Counted from the first letter of the stretch, positions 16,562-26,667 are shown. The stretch is 64,000 bases of DNA from Luteibacter flocculans (GCF_023612255.1 NZ_CP063231.1:2338001-2402000), one strand, 5' to 3'. Notes: generated from the sequence alone by a model not told the origin. A program made the numbers and translations.

Positions 16562-17437
16562 TCACGGGCAAACGGCCAGCGCTCGTGAACGTGGATCGAT
16601 CATGATCCGTGCGTTGCGCAGCGCTGCCGAACCCAACACCACTTCGGGAAACCCCTCGATGACGCGGGCGTTCACGTCGCTCAGCGTCAATGCGCCCACG
16701 CGCACGGGGCCGTGCAATACGCCCCGTTCCGTGCCTACCTTACCGTTGGTCAGGCTGGCCTGACCGGCCGACGCCAGGGGCGCATCGGTCAGTTGCGGCC
16801 AAAGCGCCTTGGGCACCACGAGTTCGACGTCAGCCCCGGTATCGAGCTGAGCCTCGAACGATCGGCCATCGATGGTCACAGGTACGCGGAATGCACGTTC
16901 ATACGGCAAGGCCTGCGCATCGTCCGTGGCCACATGCCAGCTTCGGCCAAACCATAACTCGCGCCGACGATAATCGATGACCAGAACGCCGTCGGCAAAG
17001 AAGTCTCGAGCCAGGATGCCGTCGAACGCGGCTTCCTTGGAGACACGCGATCGGTAGTCGCGTGTGATGACCTCGACGTTGCGCCGAGTCAAGCCACCAA
17101 GCGTCAACGTGTTCAGTTGGGTCGTGTCGACCGTGCTCGTTGTCAGCGCGTCGGACGAGGTGGCCCCACGACCTACGGGTAGCCCCAACGCCGTCACGAG
17201 GCTTGCATCGACGCGCCCGACACCGCTGGCCCCGGTATCGACAGCGAAGCGGTAGGGCCCGCGTCCATTGACTGCGGCATCGACATAGACCCGCCCGCTC
17301 ACCAGCGTCACCGGTACATGAACGAGTGCATCCGCAGCGCTCAGGTGCTGCGCGCAGGCCTCGCGTGCCATGCTCTCTGCCGACGACGTGCCATACATGA
17401 TCGCAGCGAGCGCGATCATCCATTGGAGCGATTTCAT
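16562..17437 (-). CDS. Secreted retropepsin-like aspartic protease
   Basis: The 291-residue precursor has a signal peptide (about 1-21, MIALAAIMYGTSSAES) and two aspartyl-protease half-domains with FAVDTGASG (Asp67) and AQLDTGADVE (Asp199). Two DTG motifs in one chain give a complete active site in a monomer, unlike single-motif retropepsins that dimerise. The location should be periplasmic or extracellular. AGGGGAAAAACGG precedes the ATG at 17437. The substrate is unknown. Confidence 0.8.
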   Translation of the reverse strand: MKSLQWMIALAAIMYGTSSAESMAREACAQHLSAADALVHVPVTLVSGRVYVDAAVNGRGPYRFAVDTGASGVGRVDASLVTALGLPVGRGATSSDALTTSTVDTTQLNTLTLGGLTRRNVEVITRDYRSRVSKEAAFDGILARDFFADGVLVIDYRRRELWFGRSWHVATDDAQALPYERAFRVPVTIDGRSFEAQLDTGADVELVVPKALWPQLTDAPLASAGQASLTNGKVGTERGVLHGPVRVGALTLSDVNARVIEGFPEVVLGSAALRNARIMIDPRSRALAVCP

Positions 17438-17537
17438 CCGTTTTTCCCCTTGTTCGTCGCTGAAACGGCGAAGCGCGCCATGCGCCTCGACATGATCAGT
17501 GATACGTCGAGAGGCTATTCGGCTGCAGTATTGATCG

Positions 17538-18284
17538 CTACATGGGAAAAACGGGCGGCATGGTCTTGCCGATCGACGGCCGGGCAAAAAGAAAACCCTG
17601 CTGGAGCACGACGCCAAGGTCGAGCAACGCGGAACACTCGGCGATCGTCTCGACGCCTTCTGCGATGACCTTGATATCGAGGTCGTCGCACAGACGCATC
17701 ATGTGCGACACGATGCGCTGGCGAACGCGATCGCCGCCGATGTCGCGAACCAGTCCGATGTCGAGCTTCACGATGTCGGGCTGGAAATCGGCGAGAAGAT
17801 TCAGCCCCGCATAGCCCGCCCCGAAATCGTCGATGGCGGTGAGGAAGCCACGGGCGTGGTAAGTCCGCAGGATCGACAGCAGGTGTGCCTGGTCGGCGAT
17901 TCGCTCGTGCTCCGTCACCTCGAAGATGATGTCGGATAGCGGCCACTTCACACGTTCGGCGGCCGCGAGCGTGGCGCGCAGGCAGTGCTCGGGGTTGTAC
18001 ACCGCATTCGGCAAAAAATTGATCGACACCAGCGCTGGAAGCTCGGAGTCCACCGCGCACTCCAGTGCCTTGACACGACATGCCTGATCGAACGCGTACT
18101 GGTTCTCGGGATGGACCGATGCGAGCACGTCGGCCGCCGACGATCCGTCGGTACCGCGCACCAGCGCTTCGTGCGCGAAGACGCGCCTGGCCGACAGGTC
18201 CAGGATCGGCTGAAACGCCATGGTGATGGTGCCTTCAAAAGCCATGCCGTTACGGCACGCTCCGCATGAGTGTTGCTGTGCCAT
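17538..18284 (-). CDS. EAL-domain cyclic-di-GMP phosphodiesterase, stand-alone
   Basis: The 248-residue protein is almost entirely an EAL domain: signature HEALVRG (Glu39), FEVTEHE, the loop IDDFGAGYAG, KLD and AEGVE. The metal-binding glutamates and aspartates look intact, so c-di-GMP hydrolysis to pGpG is likely. Its sequence type resembles the EAL half of BLUF-EAL proteins (YcgF/BlrP1), but no BLUF or other sensor domain is present. A short N-terminus with two Cys and one His (HSCGACRNG) precedes it. Confidence 0.85.
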   Translation of the reverse strand: MAQQHSCGACRNGMAFEGTITMAFQPILDLSARRVFAHEALVRGTDGSSAADVLASVHPENQYAFDQACRVKALECAVDSELPALVSINFLPNAVYNPEHCLRATLAAAERVKWPLSDIIFEVTEHERIADQAHLLSILRTYHARGFLTAIDDFGAGYAGLNLLADFQPDIVKLDIGLVRDIGGDRVRQRIVSHMMRLCDDLDIKVIAEGVETIAECSALLDLGVVLQQGFLFARPSIGKTMPPVFPM

Positions 18285-18358
18285 GACTTCCCTCGCAGCT
18301 CGCTATCCTATCGGCCGAAGGTAAAGGGACTTGAACAACGAAACGTGAAGATCGACCG

Positions 18359-18766
18359 TTACGCCTGCTTTAGCCGCGGCCAGCGCCAGGCCGTCACGAT
18401 GGTGAAGAGGCTGAGCGCAATCTCGATCACGCCAAACATAACGTAGAAAGGCGCCGCGCCCGGGAGGGTCATCACGATGATGCCCGCATAGATTACGCCG
18501 AGGATGAAATTCCCCCAGCGGCACCACGCGGCGGGAAGCGCCATGGAGCCAAACACCATCAGTGCGGGGATGGCCATCATCACGCTCACGCCAACGAGCA
18601 GGGCATTCGTGGTCGGCCCCATCGGCCCGAAGTTTCCAGCAAGCATGTTGCGCAGGTGGTCCGGGACGAAAAGTCCGAAGTAATCACCGTAGACATAGCA
18701 GAACATCAACGATGTCCAGAGACCGGCCAGGCGCAACCTCACGGGTACCTTGATGTCTTCGAGCAT
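18359..18766 (-). CDS. Small integral membrane protein (DUF6326-like)
   Basis: The 135-residue protein has four predicted membrane helices (about 14-34, 55-75, 85-105, 107-127) and an N-terminal cytoplasmic LEDIKVPVRLRLAGLW. It matches the general type of DUF6326 proteins, whose function is unknown. It sits between the EAL protein and a TehA-like channel gene on the same strand. The ATG at 18766 fits the family length. Confidence 0.7.
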   Translation of the reverse strand: MLEDIKVPVRLRLAGLWTSLMFCYVYGDYFGLFVPDHLRNMLAGNFGPMGPTTNALLVGVSVMMAIPALMVFGSMALPAAWCRWGNFILGVIYAGIIVMTLPGAAPFYVMFGVIEIALSLFTIVTAWRWPRLKQA

Positions 18767-18942
18767 AGTTCGGCCACATCCTCTCTTCGGAAACGTCACT
18801 GTACGATGGCGAAGGAAGAACGACTCGGACCTGGCTCTCCCTTTCGGATTTTCGACATCATGCACCAACGCTCGCACGCCGTGTCGCGCGAGCACGCCGC
18901 AAGGGCCGCGCGAGGAAGCCGAGTTCGCAAGGAAACGCCCGA

Positions 18943-19911
18943 TCAGGGTGCGGGGCGAATCACCGCGGCAGGAAAAAGCTTGCCTTGAAAGGCGCGGATT
19001 ACCGTTCCGACGATGATCGCGGCCAGCACGAGGTTCGTCACCACGAAAAGCACGGGCGCAAGCTGCGGAATGGCGCCGGTAAGGCCGCGCGAGGTCATGG
19101 TGAGGGCCGTGCCCGAGAGCGCCGTCACACCGAAGGTAAACGCCCAGTACGCAGGGCTGAAAGGCTGCTCGGCGATCCACGGGATCAGCCGCGCCAACAA
19201 CAGGAACTGGAACATGCCGTACCCCCAGGTGGCCTGCACCAGCAGCGCCGGCTCGCCGCTGGTATTGGCGAGCCACGCCGCGACAGCCACCACAGGCGGA
19301 GCGAGTTGGATGCCCAAGGTCGGTCGGAGCGGCAACGGAAGCGGCTGCGCATGGAACAAGCGATTGACGATCACCGATTCCAACGCAAGCCAGGCAAACA
19401 CTCCCGCGCCAAAGAACAGCACACCCCACGATGGATAACCCAAGGTGCCTGCCGCAATGGCCGTGATGAAATTCCCGGCGACCGAAGGCAGGTAGATCAC
19501 CGGTGTCACCGTCGTCACCTCGCGACCGCCCTGCAACATGCCGCCCAACCGCCAGATGCTGAAGAGCACGTGGCCTACCCCGCCGACCACCAGCGCGACC
19601 ATCGCGAGGCCATGCGAATGCGGTGCGAGCACCACCGCCATCAGTGCCGTTGTCGCGGGCGCCAAGCCGATGAAGCAGCACTGCACGGGATGCGTCGCCT
19701 CCTCGACCGCTGCGTCGCGATGAAGACACCACTTCAACGTGTAAGACGCACTTACCAACAGCCACACCACGAACGCCACGGCCATGATGGTCTCGCCGAT
19801 CACGGGCGACATGCCCCAGAGGCGCGTCGCCAGGCGCCAATTACCGCCCAGCCCAACGAGGCCGAGGACCATGCCGAAGAACGACGCGGGGATGGAGCGA
19901 TAGAAGGGCAT
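18943..19911 (-). CDS. TehA/SLAC1-family channel or transporter
   Basis: This 322-residue protein with about ten membrane helices begins MPFYRSIPASFFGMVLGLVG, aligning with the start of E. coli TehA (PAGYFG...GLG). The TDT/SLAC1 family comprises anion channels and C4-dicarboxylate or tellurite-related transporters. The start at 19911 fits TehA length; an in-frame ATG at 19992 would add 27 residues, and neither has a good Shine-Dalgarno. It is transcribed divergently from the DUF4386 gene. Confidence 0.8.
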   Translation of the reverse strand: MPFYRSIPASFFGMVLGLVGLGGNWRLATRLWGMSPVIGETIMAVAFVVWLLVSASYTLKWCLHRDAAVEEATHPVQCCFIGLAPATTALMAVVLAPHSHGLAMVALVVGGVGHVLFSIWRLGGMLQGGREVTTVTPVIYLPSVAGNFITAIAAGTLGYPSWGVLFFGAGVFAWLALESVIVNRLFHAQPLPLPLRPTLGIQLAPPVVAVAAWLANTSGEPALLVQATWGYGMFQFLLLARLIPWIAEQPFSPAYWAFTFGVTALSGTALTMTSRGLTGAIPQLAPVLFVVTNLVLAAIIVGTVIRAFQGKLFPAAVIRPAP

Positions 19912-20122
19912 TGAATGGCCGAGGAGGACAAGGACGCCGGCACTGTGCGATGCGCTGCGGATGCTGTCTTGAAGAACCCGGTGGTGAGGCATCGATAACC
20001 CGCCATGTCCGAAAACGCGCATTCTCTCGGCAAAGGCGCGGCACGATACTTTCGGCACGGTCCCGCAAACGAAGCCTTTCGCATACTCGCGAGCATCGAG
20101 AGTCGCACCGAAGGATACGTGC

Positions 20123-20836
20123 ATGGACGAGAAGCAGCTCGGCCGACTAACCGGAGCGATCTATCTGATCGTTGTGGCGACCGGCTTGTTCAGCCTGATG
20201 TACGTCCCGGCTACGCTGGCGGGAGACGGTACTCCGTCTGACCGACTAGGACGGCTATTGGCACACCCCGCACTTTACAACGCAGGCACCGCAGCGTTTA
20301 TCGTCGAGCAAGCTGCCTTTTGCGTGCTGCCGATCATGTTCTACCGATGGCTGTGTCACGCCGGGCCATGGCATGCCGCCCTGATGGTCGTCCTGGCGCT
20401 GGCGAGCGTGCCGGTGTCTCTCGTTGCCGCCGCCGATCGCCTTGACGCGATCGGCTGGCTTACCGATACAAACCTGCTGTCCGAGGTTACAAGCGCAGAA
20501 AGCCGCACCCTGGCGCAGACGGCATTGCATCATTGGGACCACGCCTTGCTCATCGCCAGCCTGTTTTGGGGACTGTGGCTCGCGCCGCTCGGTTATCTCA
20601 TCGTCGTGTCGCGGATGATTCCACGACTGCTGGGCTATCTGCTGATGCTGGGGAGCCTCGGCTATGTCATCGACGTGTTCGGGCAACTCCTGTGGTCCGA
20701 CTATGGCCGTTCGGCGCTCGCCGACTACGCCACCTTACCCGCTGCGCTTGGCGAGCTGGGCACGTGCTTCTGGCTGCTGGCCGTTGGTGCGAAGCGCAGC
20801 AGCGTTGCCTCCATAGACCACGCCCGCGTGGCATGA
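20123..20836 (+). CDS. DUF4386 family membrane protein
   Basis: The 237-residue protein has six hydrophobic segments and the DUF4386 opening KQLGRLTGAIYLIVVATGLF. The segment YLLMLGSLGYVIDVFGQLLW near the end is also typical. The function of the family is unknown. It lies alone between divergent and convergent neighbours. Confidence 0.8.
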   Translation: MDEKQLGRLTGAIYLIVVATGLFSLMYVPATLAGDGTPSDRLGRLLAHPALYNAGTAAFIVEQAAFCVLPIMFYRWLCHAGPWHAALMVVLALASVPVSLVAAADRLDAIGWLTDTNLLSEVTSAESRTLAQTALHHWDHALLIASLFWGLWLAPLGYLIVVSRMIPRLLGYLLMLGSLGYVIDVFGQLLWSDYGRSALADYATLPAALGELGTCFWLLAVGAKRSSVASIDHARVA

Positions 20837-20863
20837 GCATGGCCCCTACGGCGGCAAGGCAGA

Positions 20864-21214
20864 TCAAAGCAGTCGGATCCCCCAAGGCCGCACCATCCAG
20901 GCGAACAGCACGAAGCAGACGATGGTGACCACGGCGCTCAAGCCCAGCGAAGGCCAAAAGCCAAAGCGGTTGAGCAACCAGGGGAACAGCAGGAACATCG
21001 GCAGCGTCGGCACCACGTACCAAAACGTATACCAGGCGTGGTTGGCGATCTTCTCCGTGGGTTGCTTTTCGATGTGGAGCCACGTCAATGCGAGCAGGGT
21101 CACCATCGGCAGCGACGCAATCAGCGCGCCCAGGCGATCGCTCCGCTTGGCGACTTCCGAGACCAGCACGACCACTGCTGCGGTGATGGCGTATTTGGTG
21201 ATGATCCAAGGCAT
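20864..21214 (-). CDS. DUF3147 family membrane protein
   Basis: The 116-residue protein has four membrane helices (about 4-20, 29-45, 62-80, 85-108) with EVAKRSDRLGALIASLP between the first two, as in DUF3147. The family resembles small membrane proteins of unknown function. The start at 21214 (MPWIITKYA) fits the family; upstream in-frame codons would lengthen it improbably. It converges with the DUF4386 gene. Confidence 0.78.
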   Translation of the reverse strand: MPWIITKYAITAAVVVLVSEVAKRSDRLGALIASLPMVTLLALTWLHIEKQPTEKIANHAWYTFWYVVPTLPMFLLFPWLLNRFGFWPSLGLSAVVTIVCFVLFAWMVRPWGIRLL

Positions 21215-21417
21215 GGGATGGTCCGACGAGTGAATGAGGGTTAGTGGAAAACACGGTCGGGAGAATGCCGAGTCACACGACGTTTTTAGACCCGACATCG
21301 CCGTGCTCACGCAAACGGCATCGAAATCGGCCCCAGAGCTGCCGCGCCGATCCGGCATAGTGCCCAATCGACGACGGATCGCAAGCACCTACAAGGCCCG
21401 CCACGCGAGGGTGGGTT

Positions 21418-21837
21418 ATGGTCCGGAACACCATCCCCAAGGCACCCTCCATGGCAACGACCGAAGCGGACCTCAACTACGACCGCCTGCTCCGTTCCAA
21501 CCTGGAGCGGGTGTTCAACGAACGGGATGCTGAGCGTCGCGCTACCGCGCTGGCGGAGCTTTACGTCGACGATCCGGTCATGTTCGAACCGGATGCTGTC
21601 GTCCGCGGGCGGGACGCCATCGGCGCGGTTGCGGGCAAGTTGCTAGAGCAGTTCGGCCCAACCTTCACCTTCGTCCCTGAGGGCTCCGCCGTTGGGCATC
21701 ACGGTCTCGCCGTTCTGCGTTGGCATGCCGGCCCACAAGGTGGCCCGATCGCCGTCACCGGGGCCGATGCGGCCGAATTCGAGGGTGGCAGGATTGCCCG
21801 GCTCTGGGTGCTTCTCGATCCGCCGCCGACGGCGTAA
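21418..21837 (+). CDS. SnoaL/NTF2-like protein
   Basis: The protein of up to 139 residues shows the NTF2-fold pattern: an N-terminal helix (LRSNLERVFNERD), AELYVDDPVMFEPD, RGRDAIGAVAG, then strands ending EGGRIARLWVLLD. Such proteins are small isomerases, cyclases or ligand-binding proteins. The start at 21418 has GAGG upstream; ATG 21451 is an alternative, giving 128 residues. It converges with a LysR gene. Specific function is unknown. Confidence 0.7.
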   Translation: MVRNTIPKAPSMATTEADLNYDRLLRSNLERVFNERDAERRATALAELYVDDPVMFEPDAVVRGRDAIGAVAGKLLEQFGPTFTFVPEGSAVGHHGLAVLRWHAGPQGGPIAVTGADAAEFEGGRIARLWVLLDPPPTA

Positions 21838-21870
21838 GCCCCCGTCGCGCCGCATGACCCGAAAGCCGGG

Positions 21871-22761
21871 TCAACGCATATAGGCAGCGAGTTCATCGGG
21901 CGTGCCGCGTGGAAAAGCGCTTCGAAGATGCTCCAGGAACGCCGACACGCGAGCGCTCAGCAATCGTCGTGTGGGGTACAGCGCCCACAAAGCGATCTCC
22001 GGCCCTTCGACGTCGCCCCAATGAACCAGTGTGCCGGCTGCGAGATCGTGGCTGACGAGTGACAGTGGCAGGCGCGCTGCGCCGACGCCCGCGCGAACCG
22101 CGTCGCGCACCATCACCAAGGACGACATGCTGAGCACCGGGGCGACGGTGAGGGTCGATGGGCCCGACGACATCGTCACGTTCCAGGTTTGCGCCGGCTG
22201 CATCGCCCCGCGCGTGACCGCGGGTACCGGCGAGCCATCCGCAGGACGTACGAGATCGGGGCTTGCCACGACGACCAGTCGATCCCGAAGAAAGATCCGC
22301 CCGACAAGCGTGGCGTCGGGTTCCGGGTTGACCCGGATGACCAGGTCGTAGGCTTCTTCCACCATGTCCACGGCGCGATCGTCCGCCGTGATTTCGAGCC
22401 GCACATCGGGATAGCGAAGCGCAAACTCCGCCGCGAGCTTTCCCATGGCCGTCTGCGAAAACAGCAGCGGTGCGCTGATCCGTAAACGCCCACGGACGGT
22501 CTGACCGCCCGACGCAATCGCTGCCGCCGTCTCCTCCAGTTCAAGCAAGAGCATGCCCGCGCGTTCGAACAAGGCGCGCCCCTCTTCCGTGAGCTTGAGT
22601 GACCGCGCCCCTCGTTCGAACAAGCGCAGATCGAGGCTGGACTCCAGCTCGGCGACGCGCCGGGACAGCGTGGCCTTCGGGCGACCGGCCTCCCGGGCCG
22701 CCTTGCCGAACCCGCCGTGACGGGCCACCAGGGTGAAATCGGCCAGTGCGAGCAGATCCAT
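21871..22761 (-). CDS. LysR-family transcriptional regulator
   Basis: The 296-residue regulator has an N-terminal winged helix (ADFTLVARHGGFGKAAREAG, RPKATLSRRVAELES) and a LysR effector domain (RGRLRISAPLLFSQTAMGKL). It is divergent from an NmrA-like oxidoreductase gene, whose start lies 101 bp away, and probably controls it. The start at 22761 aligns with the usual LysR N-terminus; an upstream in-frame start would add 16 residues. Confidence 0.9.
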   Translation of the reverse strand: MDLLALADFTLVARHGGFGKAAREAGRPKATLSRRVAELESSLDLRLFERGARSLKLTEEGRALFERAGMLLLELEETAAAIASGGQTVRGRLRISAPLLFSQTAMGKLAAEFALRYPDVRLEITADDRAVDMVEEAYDLVIRVNPEPDATLVGRIFLRDRLVVVASPDLVRPADGSPVPAVTRGAMQPAQTWNVTMSSGPSTLTVAPVLSMSSLVMVRDAVRAGVGAARLPLSLVSHDLAAGTLVHWGDVEGPEIALWALYPTRRLLSARVSAFLEHLRSAFPRGTPDELAAYMR

Positions 22762-22862
22762 GTGTTCCACCCATGAGACGACGCGTCCAATTCTAACGGC
22801 TATGCACACGAAATTGGATCAATAGCATAGGGGCTGTTCGCAACCCAACCCGGAGACATGCC

Positions 22863-23732
22863 ATGACTATCCTCGTAACTGGTGCCACCGGCCGCGTCGG
22901 CCGCCACGTCGTCGACCAGCTCGTCCAGCGCGGCGCCAAGGTGCGCGTGCTGACCCGCGACCCGGCCAAGGCCAACGTACCGGCCGGTGTCGAAGTCGCC
23001 CAGGGCGACCTGCTCGACATCGATGCCGTGCGCAGCGCCTTCCAGGGCATACGCACCCTCTTCTTGCTCAATGCCGTGACGGGCGATGAATTCACCCAGG
23101 CGATCATCACCCTCAACCTCGCCCGCGAGGCCGGCGTGGAACGCGTGGTGTACCTCTCGGTGATTCACGCCGATCGCTTCGTCAACGTGCCGCACTTCGC
23201 TGTGAAGGCGGGTGCCGAGCGCATGCTGGAGCAGATGGGCTTCAGCGCAACCATCCTGCGCGCGAGCTACTTCATCGACAACGAACTGATGGTCAAGGAC
23301 GCGATCCTGGGCCACGGCGTGTACCCGATGCCGATCGGAAGCAAGGGCGTCGCCATGGTCGATACGCGCGACATCGCCGAGGTGGCCGCGATCGAACTGA
23401 TCCGTCGTGATCAGGCACCGGGCAAGCTGCCGATCGAAACGATCAACCTCGTGGGCCCGGACACCCTGATCGGCACCGAAGTCGCCACGATCTGGACGGA
23501 CCTGCTCGACCGCACGATCGTCTACGGCGGCGACGATCCCAGCGGCTTCGAACAGACCGTGGCGAGCTTCCTGCCGAAATGGACGGCCTACGAGATGCGC
23601 TTGATGGCTGAGCGCTATGTCAGCGACGGCATGATCCCGGAAGCCGGCGACGTGGAACGGTTGGTCAAGATCCTCGGCCGCCCGCTGCACAACTATCGCG
23701 ATTTCGCCGCCGAGATCGTGCGTGCTGATTGA
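22863..23732 (+). CDS. NmrA-like NAD(P)-binding oxidoreductase/sensor
   Basis: The 289-residue Rossmann protein has TGATGRVGRHV at the N-terminus, followed by LTRDP and QGDLLD, the atypical-SDR (NmrA/QOR2) pattern. The canonical YxxxK catalytic pair is not evident, so it may be a quinone-reductase-like enzyme of the QOR2 type or a redox sensor. It is divergent from the LysR gene and followed by a cupin gene on the same strand, suggesting a small stress operon. Confidence 0.82.
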   Translation: MTILVTGATGRVGRHVVDQLVQRGAKVRVLTRDPAKANVPAGVEVAQGDLLDIDAVRSAFQGIRTLFLLNAVTGDEFTQAIITLNLAREAGVERVVYLSVIHADRFVNVPHFAVKAGAERMLEQMGFSATILRASYFIDNELMVKDAILGHGVYPMPIGSKGVAMVDTRDIAEVAAIELIRRDQAPGKLPIETINLVGPDTLIGTEVATIWTDLLDRTIVYGGDDPSGFEQTVASFLPKWTAYEMRLMAERYVSDGMIPEAGDVERLVKILGRPLHNYRDFAAEIVRAD

Positions 23733-23825
23733 GTGCTTTTCAGGCGACCGCCTCGCTCATGGGGTGGTCGTCGACAAGCCAAGAAAGACAAGTGGACAAT
23801 GTCGCCTTTCGGAGAGGGTTCAGCC

Positions 23826-24191
23826 ATGTTTCCTGCCAACGATCTCGAAGCCGCATTCGATCGCGTGACTGATTATTGGTCGCCGAAGGTCGTCGGCAAG
23901 GTCAATGACCAACTGCTCAAGGTCGCCAAGCTCAAGGGCGAGCTGGTCTGGCACGCGCACGACAGCGAAGACGAGTTGTTCTACATCGTGAAGGGCGAGC
24001 TTCGCATGGAGTTCGAAGACAGTGTCACGGTGCTTCGGCAAGGCGCGTTCCTCACCGTGCCGAAAGGCGTCCGGCACAATCCCGTCGCGGACGAGGAATG
24101 CTGGGTGTTGTTGATCGAACCGGCGTCCACCTTGCACACGGGAGCGGAAGTGACGGATCGCACCCGCAGCCTGGAAGAGCAACTCAGCTGA
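23826..24191 (+). CDS. Small cupin-domain protein
   Basis: The 121-residue single cupin has motif 1 [19 protein letters not shown] and motif 2 [11 protein letters not shown], so the His/His/Glu/His metal site appears complete. It may be a small dioxygenase, isomerase or binding protein. The start at 23826 follows GGAGAGGG; an ATG at 23799 is possible. It overlaps the convergent LysR gene by 8 nt. Confidence 0.8.
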   Translation: MFPANDLEAAFDRVTDYWSPKVVGKVNDQLLKVAKLKGELVWHAHDSEDELFYIVKGELRMEFEDSVTVLRQGAFLTVPKGVRHNPVADEECWVLLIEPASTLHTGAEVTDRTRSLEEQLS

Positions 24192-25116
24192 CAGCACTCC
24201 CTGCGATGACGCGCTCGGCGACGTCACGCAGATGCTCTAGAAACGCTTTCACCGCAGGATTGTTGCGGCGGCTCGACGGCCATACGGCGTTGATGGTGTC
24301 ACGCTCCACGGCGAAGCTTTGCAATATCGGCACCAGCTCGCCGCGTGCCACGTAGGGCGCGGCGATGAGGGACGCACTGATGCCAATGCCGCCCCCTGCG
24401 GCCAACGTGGCGACGACAGCCTCGCTCGCATCGACGACGATGTGCGACGCAGGCACGATGTCTGTTTCGCGTCCTCCTATCCGAAACGGCCAGCGGAAAA
24501 TCTGACCGCTGCTCTGATATCGGAAGTTGACCGTTTCATGTTCCGCCAGATCGTCGGGATGCTCGGGCGTGCCGTACTTGGCGAGATACGCTGGCGATGC
24601 ATAAGCGCCTAGCCGCAACGGACCGAGCCTGCGCGCTATGAGGCGCGAATCCGCGAGTTCGCCGATACGCACAGCAATATCGATGCCCTGCTCTACGACA
24701 TCGACCAACCGGTCGTCGAGCCGGAGATCGATCGACACCTGGGGGTAGCGTTCCCTGAAAGCCGGCAAGGCAGGTCCGATCAGATGGATCCCGATCGGCA
24801 GCGAGGCCGCAATGCGCAAAGTACCGGTCGGTTCGCCGCGAGCGGCTTTCGCTGCCTGGTCGATCTCCTCCGCATCGCGCAGCAGTTTCAGGGCCCGCTC
24901 GTGCAGCTCCATGCCCTCCGCGGTCAAGGTGAGCGACCGGGTGGTCCGGGTGAGCAGGGACACGCCGAGCTGCTGCTCCAGGCGTTGCACGCTCTTGCTG
25001 ACTGCCGAAGGCGAAATCCCGAGCGAGCGGGCCGCCGCCGTGAAGCTGCCCAATGACCCTGCCCGCGCGAACGCGATCAGGCCGGTCAGTCGTTCCAGGG
25101 CGATTTGTTCCTTCAT
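24184..25116 (-). CDS. LysR-family transcriptional regulator
   Basis: The 310-residue protein has a winged helix at residues 9-66 ([20 protein letters not shown]) and a LysR effector domain ([20 protein letters not shown]). It is transcribed divergently from a quinone-oxidoreductase gene 100 bp away. The group is typical of DhcR/AaeR-like regulators controlling a neighbouring oxidoreductase. The start at 25116 gives the normal LysR N-terminus. Confidence 0.9.
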   Translation of the reverse strand: MKEQIALERLTGLIAFARAGSLGSFTAAARSLGISPSAVSKSVQRLEQQLGVSLLTRTTRSLTLTAEGMELHERALKLLRDAEEIDQAAKAARGEPTGTLRIAASLPIGIHLIGPALPAFRERYPQVSIDLRLDDRLVDVVEQGIDIAVRIGELADSRLIARRLGPLRLGAYASPAYLAKYGTPEHPDDLAEHETVNFRYQSSGQIFRWPFRIGGRETDIVPASHIVVDASEAVVATLAAGGGIGISASLIAAPYVARGELVPILQSFAVERDTINAVWPSSRRNNPAVKAFLEHLRDVAERVIAGSAVS

Positions 25117-25216
25117 GGCACTATTAAAGCGTACTGGAGCCCCATTATCAGCTGGATGGCACGGACATACCCTTTCTCCATGACAACGCGCCCTCGCGCG
25201 CCATGGAGACAGAGAC

Positions 25217-26248
25217 ATGAGCAACGTAATGAAAGCGGTTCGCCTGCATGCGTTTGGCGGCCCGGAAGTGCTGGTTTATGAGAACGCCCCTAAGCCGCAA
25301 ATAAAGGCCGGCGAGGTTCTGGTCCGAGTGCATGCCGTGGGCATCAACCCGCCCGACTGGTACCTGCGCGAGGGCTATAAAATGCTGCCGCCCGAATGGC
25401 AGCCCAAGGTCGCCTTCCCGATCATCCCGGGTACCGACATCTCAGGTGTCGTAGAGGCCGTGGCCGAAGACGTGCAGAGCTTTGCGGTCGGAGACGAGGT
25501 CTATGCCATGGTCCGTTTCCCCGGGGGCCTCGCAGGCGAAAGCAGCGCCTACGCCGAGTATGTAACGGTGCCCGCGACGCAACTCTCCCTGAAGCCGTCA
25601 GGCATCGATCATGTGCACGCAGCGGCGGCACCGATGTCTCTGCTGACGGCATGGCAGTTCCTTATCGATCTCGGCCACACCGAACCGAATCCGCTTCAAC
25701 CGCACACCCACGTGCCCGTGCCGCTTGCAGGCAAGACCGTGCTCGTCAATGGCGCGGCGGGCGGCGTCGGCCATTTCGTGGTGCAACTCGCCAAGTGGCG
25801 CGGTGCCCGCGTGATCGCTGTCGCCTCCGGCAGCAACGAAACCTTCCTGCGTGACCTGGGTGCCGATGAATTCATCGACTACGGCACGACCAAGCCCGAA
25901 GACGTGGTACGCGATATCGATCTCGTCGTCGATGCCGTCGGTGGCCCCACGACCGGCCGCTTCCTGCACACGTTGAAGCGTGGCGGTGCCCTCTTCCCGG
26001 TCTTCCCCTTGGGCTTTGATGGAGGCGAAGAAGCCGAGCGTCTCGGCGTCACGGTGTCGGCGACACAGGTCCGCTCGAACGGAGCCCAACTCGCCGAAAT
26101 CGCACCTTTGCTTAGCAACGGCACGATCCGCGTCGCCATCGACAGCGAATTCCCACTCGCCGATGCGCGGAAAGCCCATGAGCGTGCCGCCACAGGACAT
26201 ATACGAGGCAAGATCGTGCTGACGGTCGCGGAAGACGGTGAGTCATGA
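25217..26248 (+). CDS. Zinc-independent MDR-family NADP-dependent oxidoreductase
   Basis: The 343-residue medium-chain reductase has an N-terminal GroES-like domain ([20 protein letters not shown]) and a Rossmann domain with [20 protein letters not shown]. The structural-zinc cysteines of alcohol dehydrogenases are absent, which places it with quinone oxidoreductases. It probably reduces quinones or reactive enals with NADPH. It is divergent from its likely LysR regulator and overlaps the next gene by 4 nt. Confidence 0.88.
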   Translation: MSNVMKAVRLHAFGGPEVLVYENAPKPQIKAGEVLVRVHAVGINPPDWYLREGYKMLPPEWQPKVAFPIIPGTDISGVVEAVAEDVQSFAVGDEVYAMVRFPGGLAGESSAYAEYVTVPATQLSLKPSGIDHVHAAAAPMSLLTAWQFLIDLGHTEPNPLQPHTHVPVPLAGKTVLVNGAAGGVGHFVVQLAKWRGARVIAVASGSNETFLRDLGADEFIDYGTTKPEDVVRDIDLVVDAVGGPTTGRFLHTLKRGGALFPVFPLGFDGGEEAERLGVTVSATQVRSNGAQLAEIAPLLSNGTIRVAIDSEFPLADARKAHERAATGHIRGKIVLTVAEDGES

Positions 26249-26667
26249 GCACGTCAGGAAAACTTCCCCAAGGCTCCGCAGCATGGTTCGACATGCTGGG
26301 AACGCTAATGTGCGAGGCCGCGTTACGCGCCGGCCTCGCCCCGGATGAGAACTGGTCGCTCGTGGAGCGATACACCGATGGCGCCACACTGCCGAACGGA
26401 CGCGGTCAAGGCATCCGATTCGACATCGTCAACGGGTTGCCGTCGTACCGGATTGGGGTACACACAGACGAACATGCTGACGTGGTGATCGAGGTGAGCG
26501 CCGCCGTCGCCCGCGAACTCAATCTGCTTTACACGGATGATCCGGCGTATGGCGCAGCGCTCGATCGAGCGAAACAGACAGGCCAGATCGCCATGGAGGG
26601 CGACCTGTCGCGAATACCGGATTGGTTCACGGCAATACATGATCCGCTCGTGGATCGGACTGCGTAG
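26245..26667 (+). CDS. Hypothetical protein
   Basis: This 140-residue soluble protein was not recognised. It has an N-terminal helix (AAWFDMLGTLMCEAALRAGL), a beta-rich centre (IRFDIVNGLPSYRIGVHTDE) and an amphipathic C-terminus, with no signal peptide or membrane helix. It overlaps the oxidoreductase stop by 4 nt (ATGA), so it is translated with that enzyme and may share its regulation. Confidence 0.65.
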   Translation: MSTSGKLPQGSAAWFDMLGTLMCEAALRAGLAPDENWSLVERYTDGATLPNGRGQGIRFDIVNGLPSYRIGVHTDEHADVVIEVSAAVARELNLLYTDDPAYGAALDRAKQTGQIAMEGDLSRIPDWFTAIHDPLVDRTA

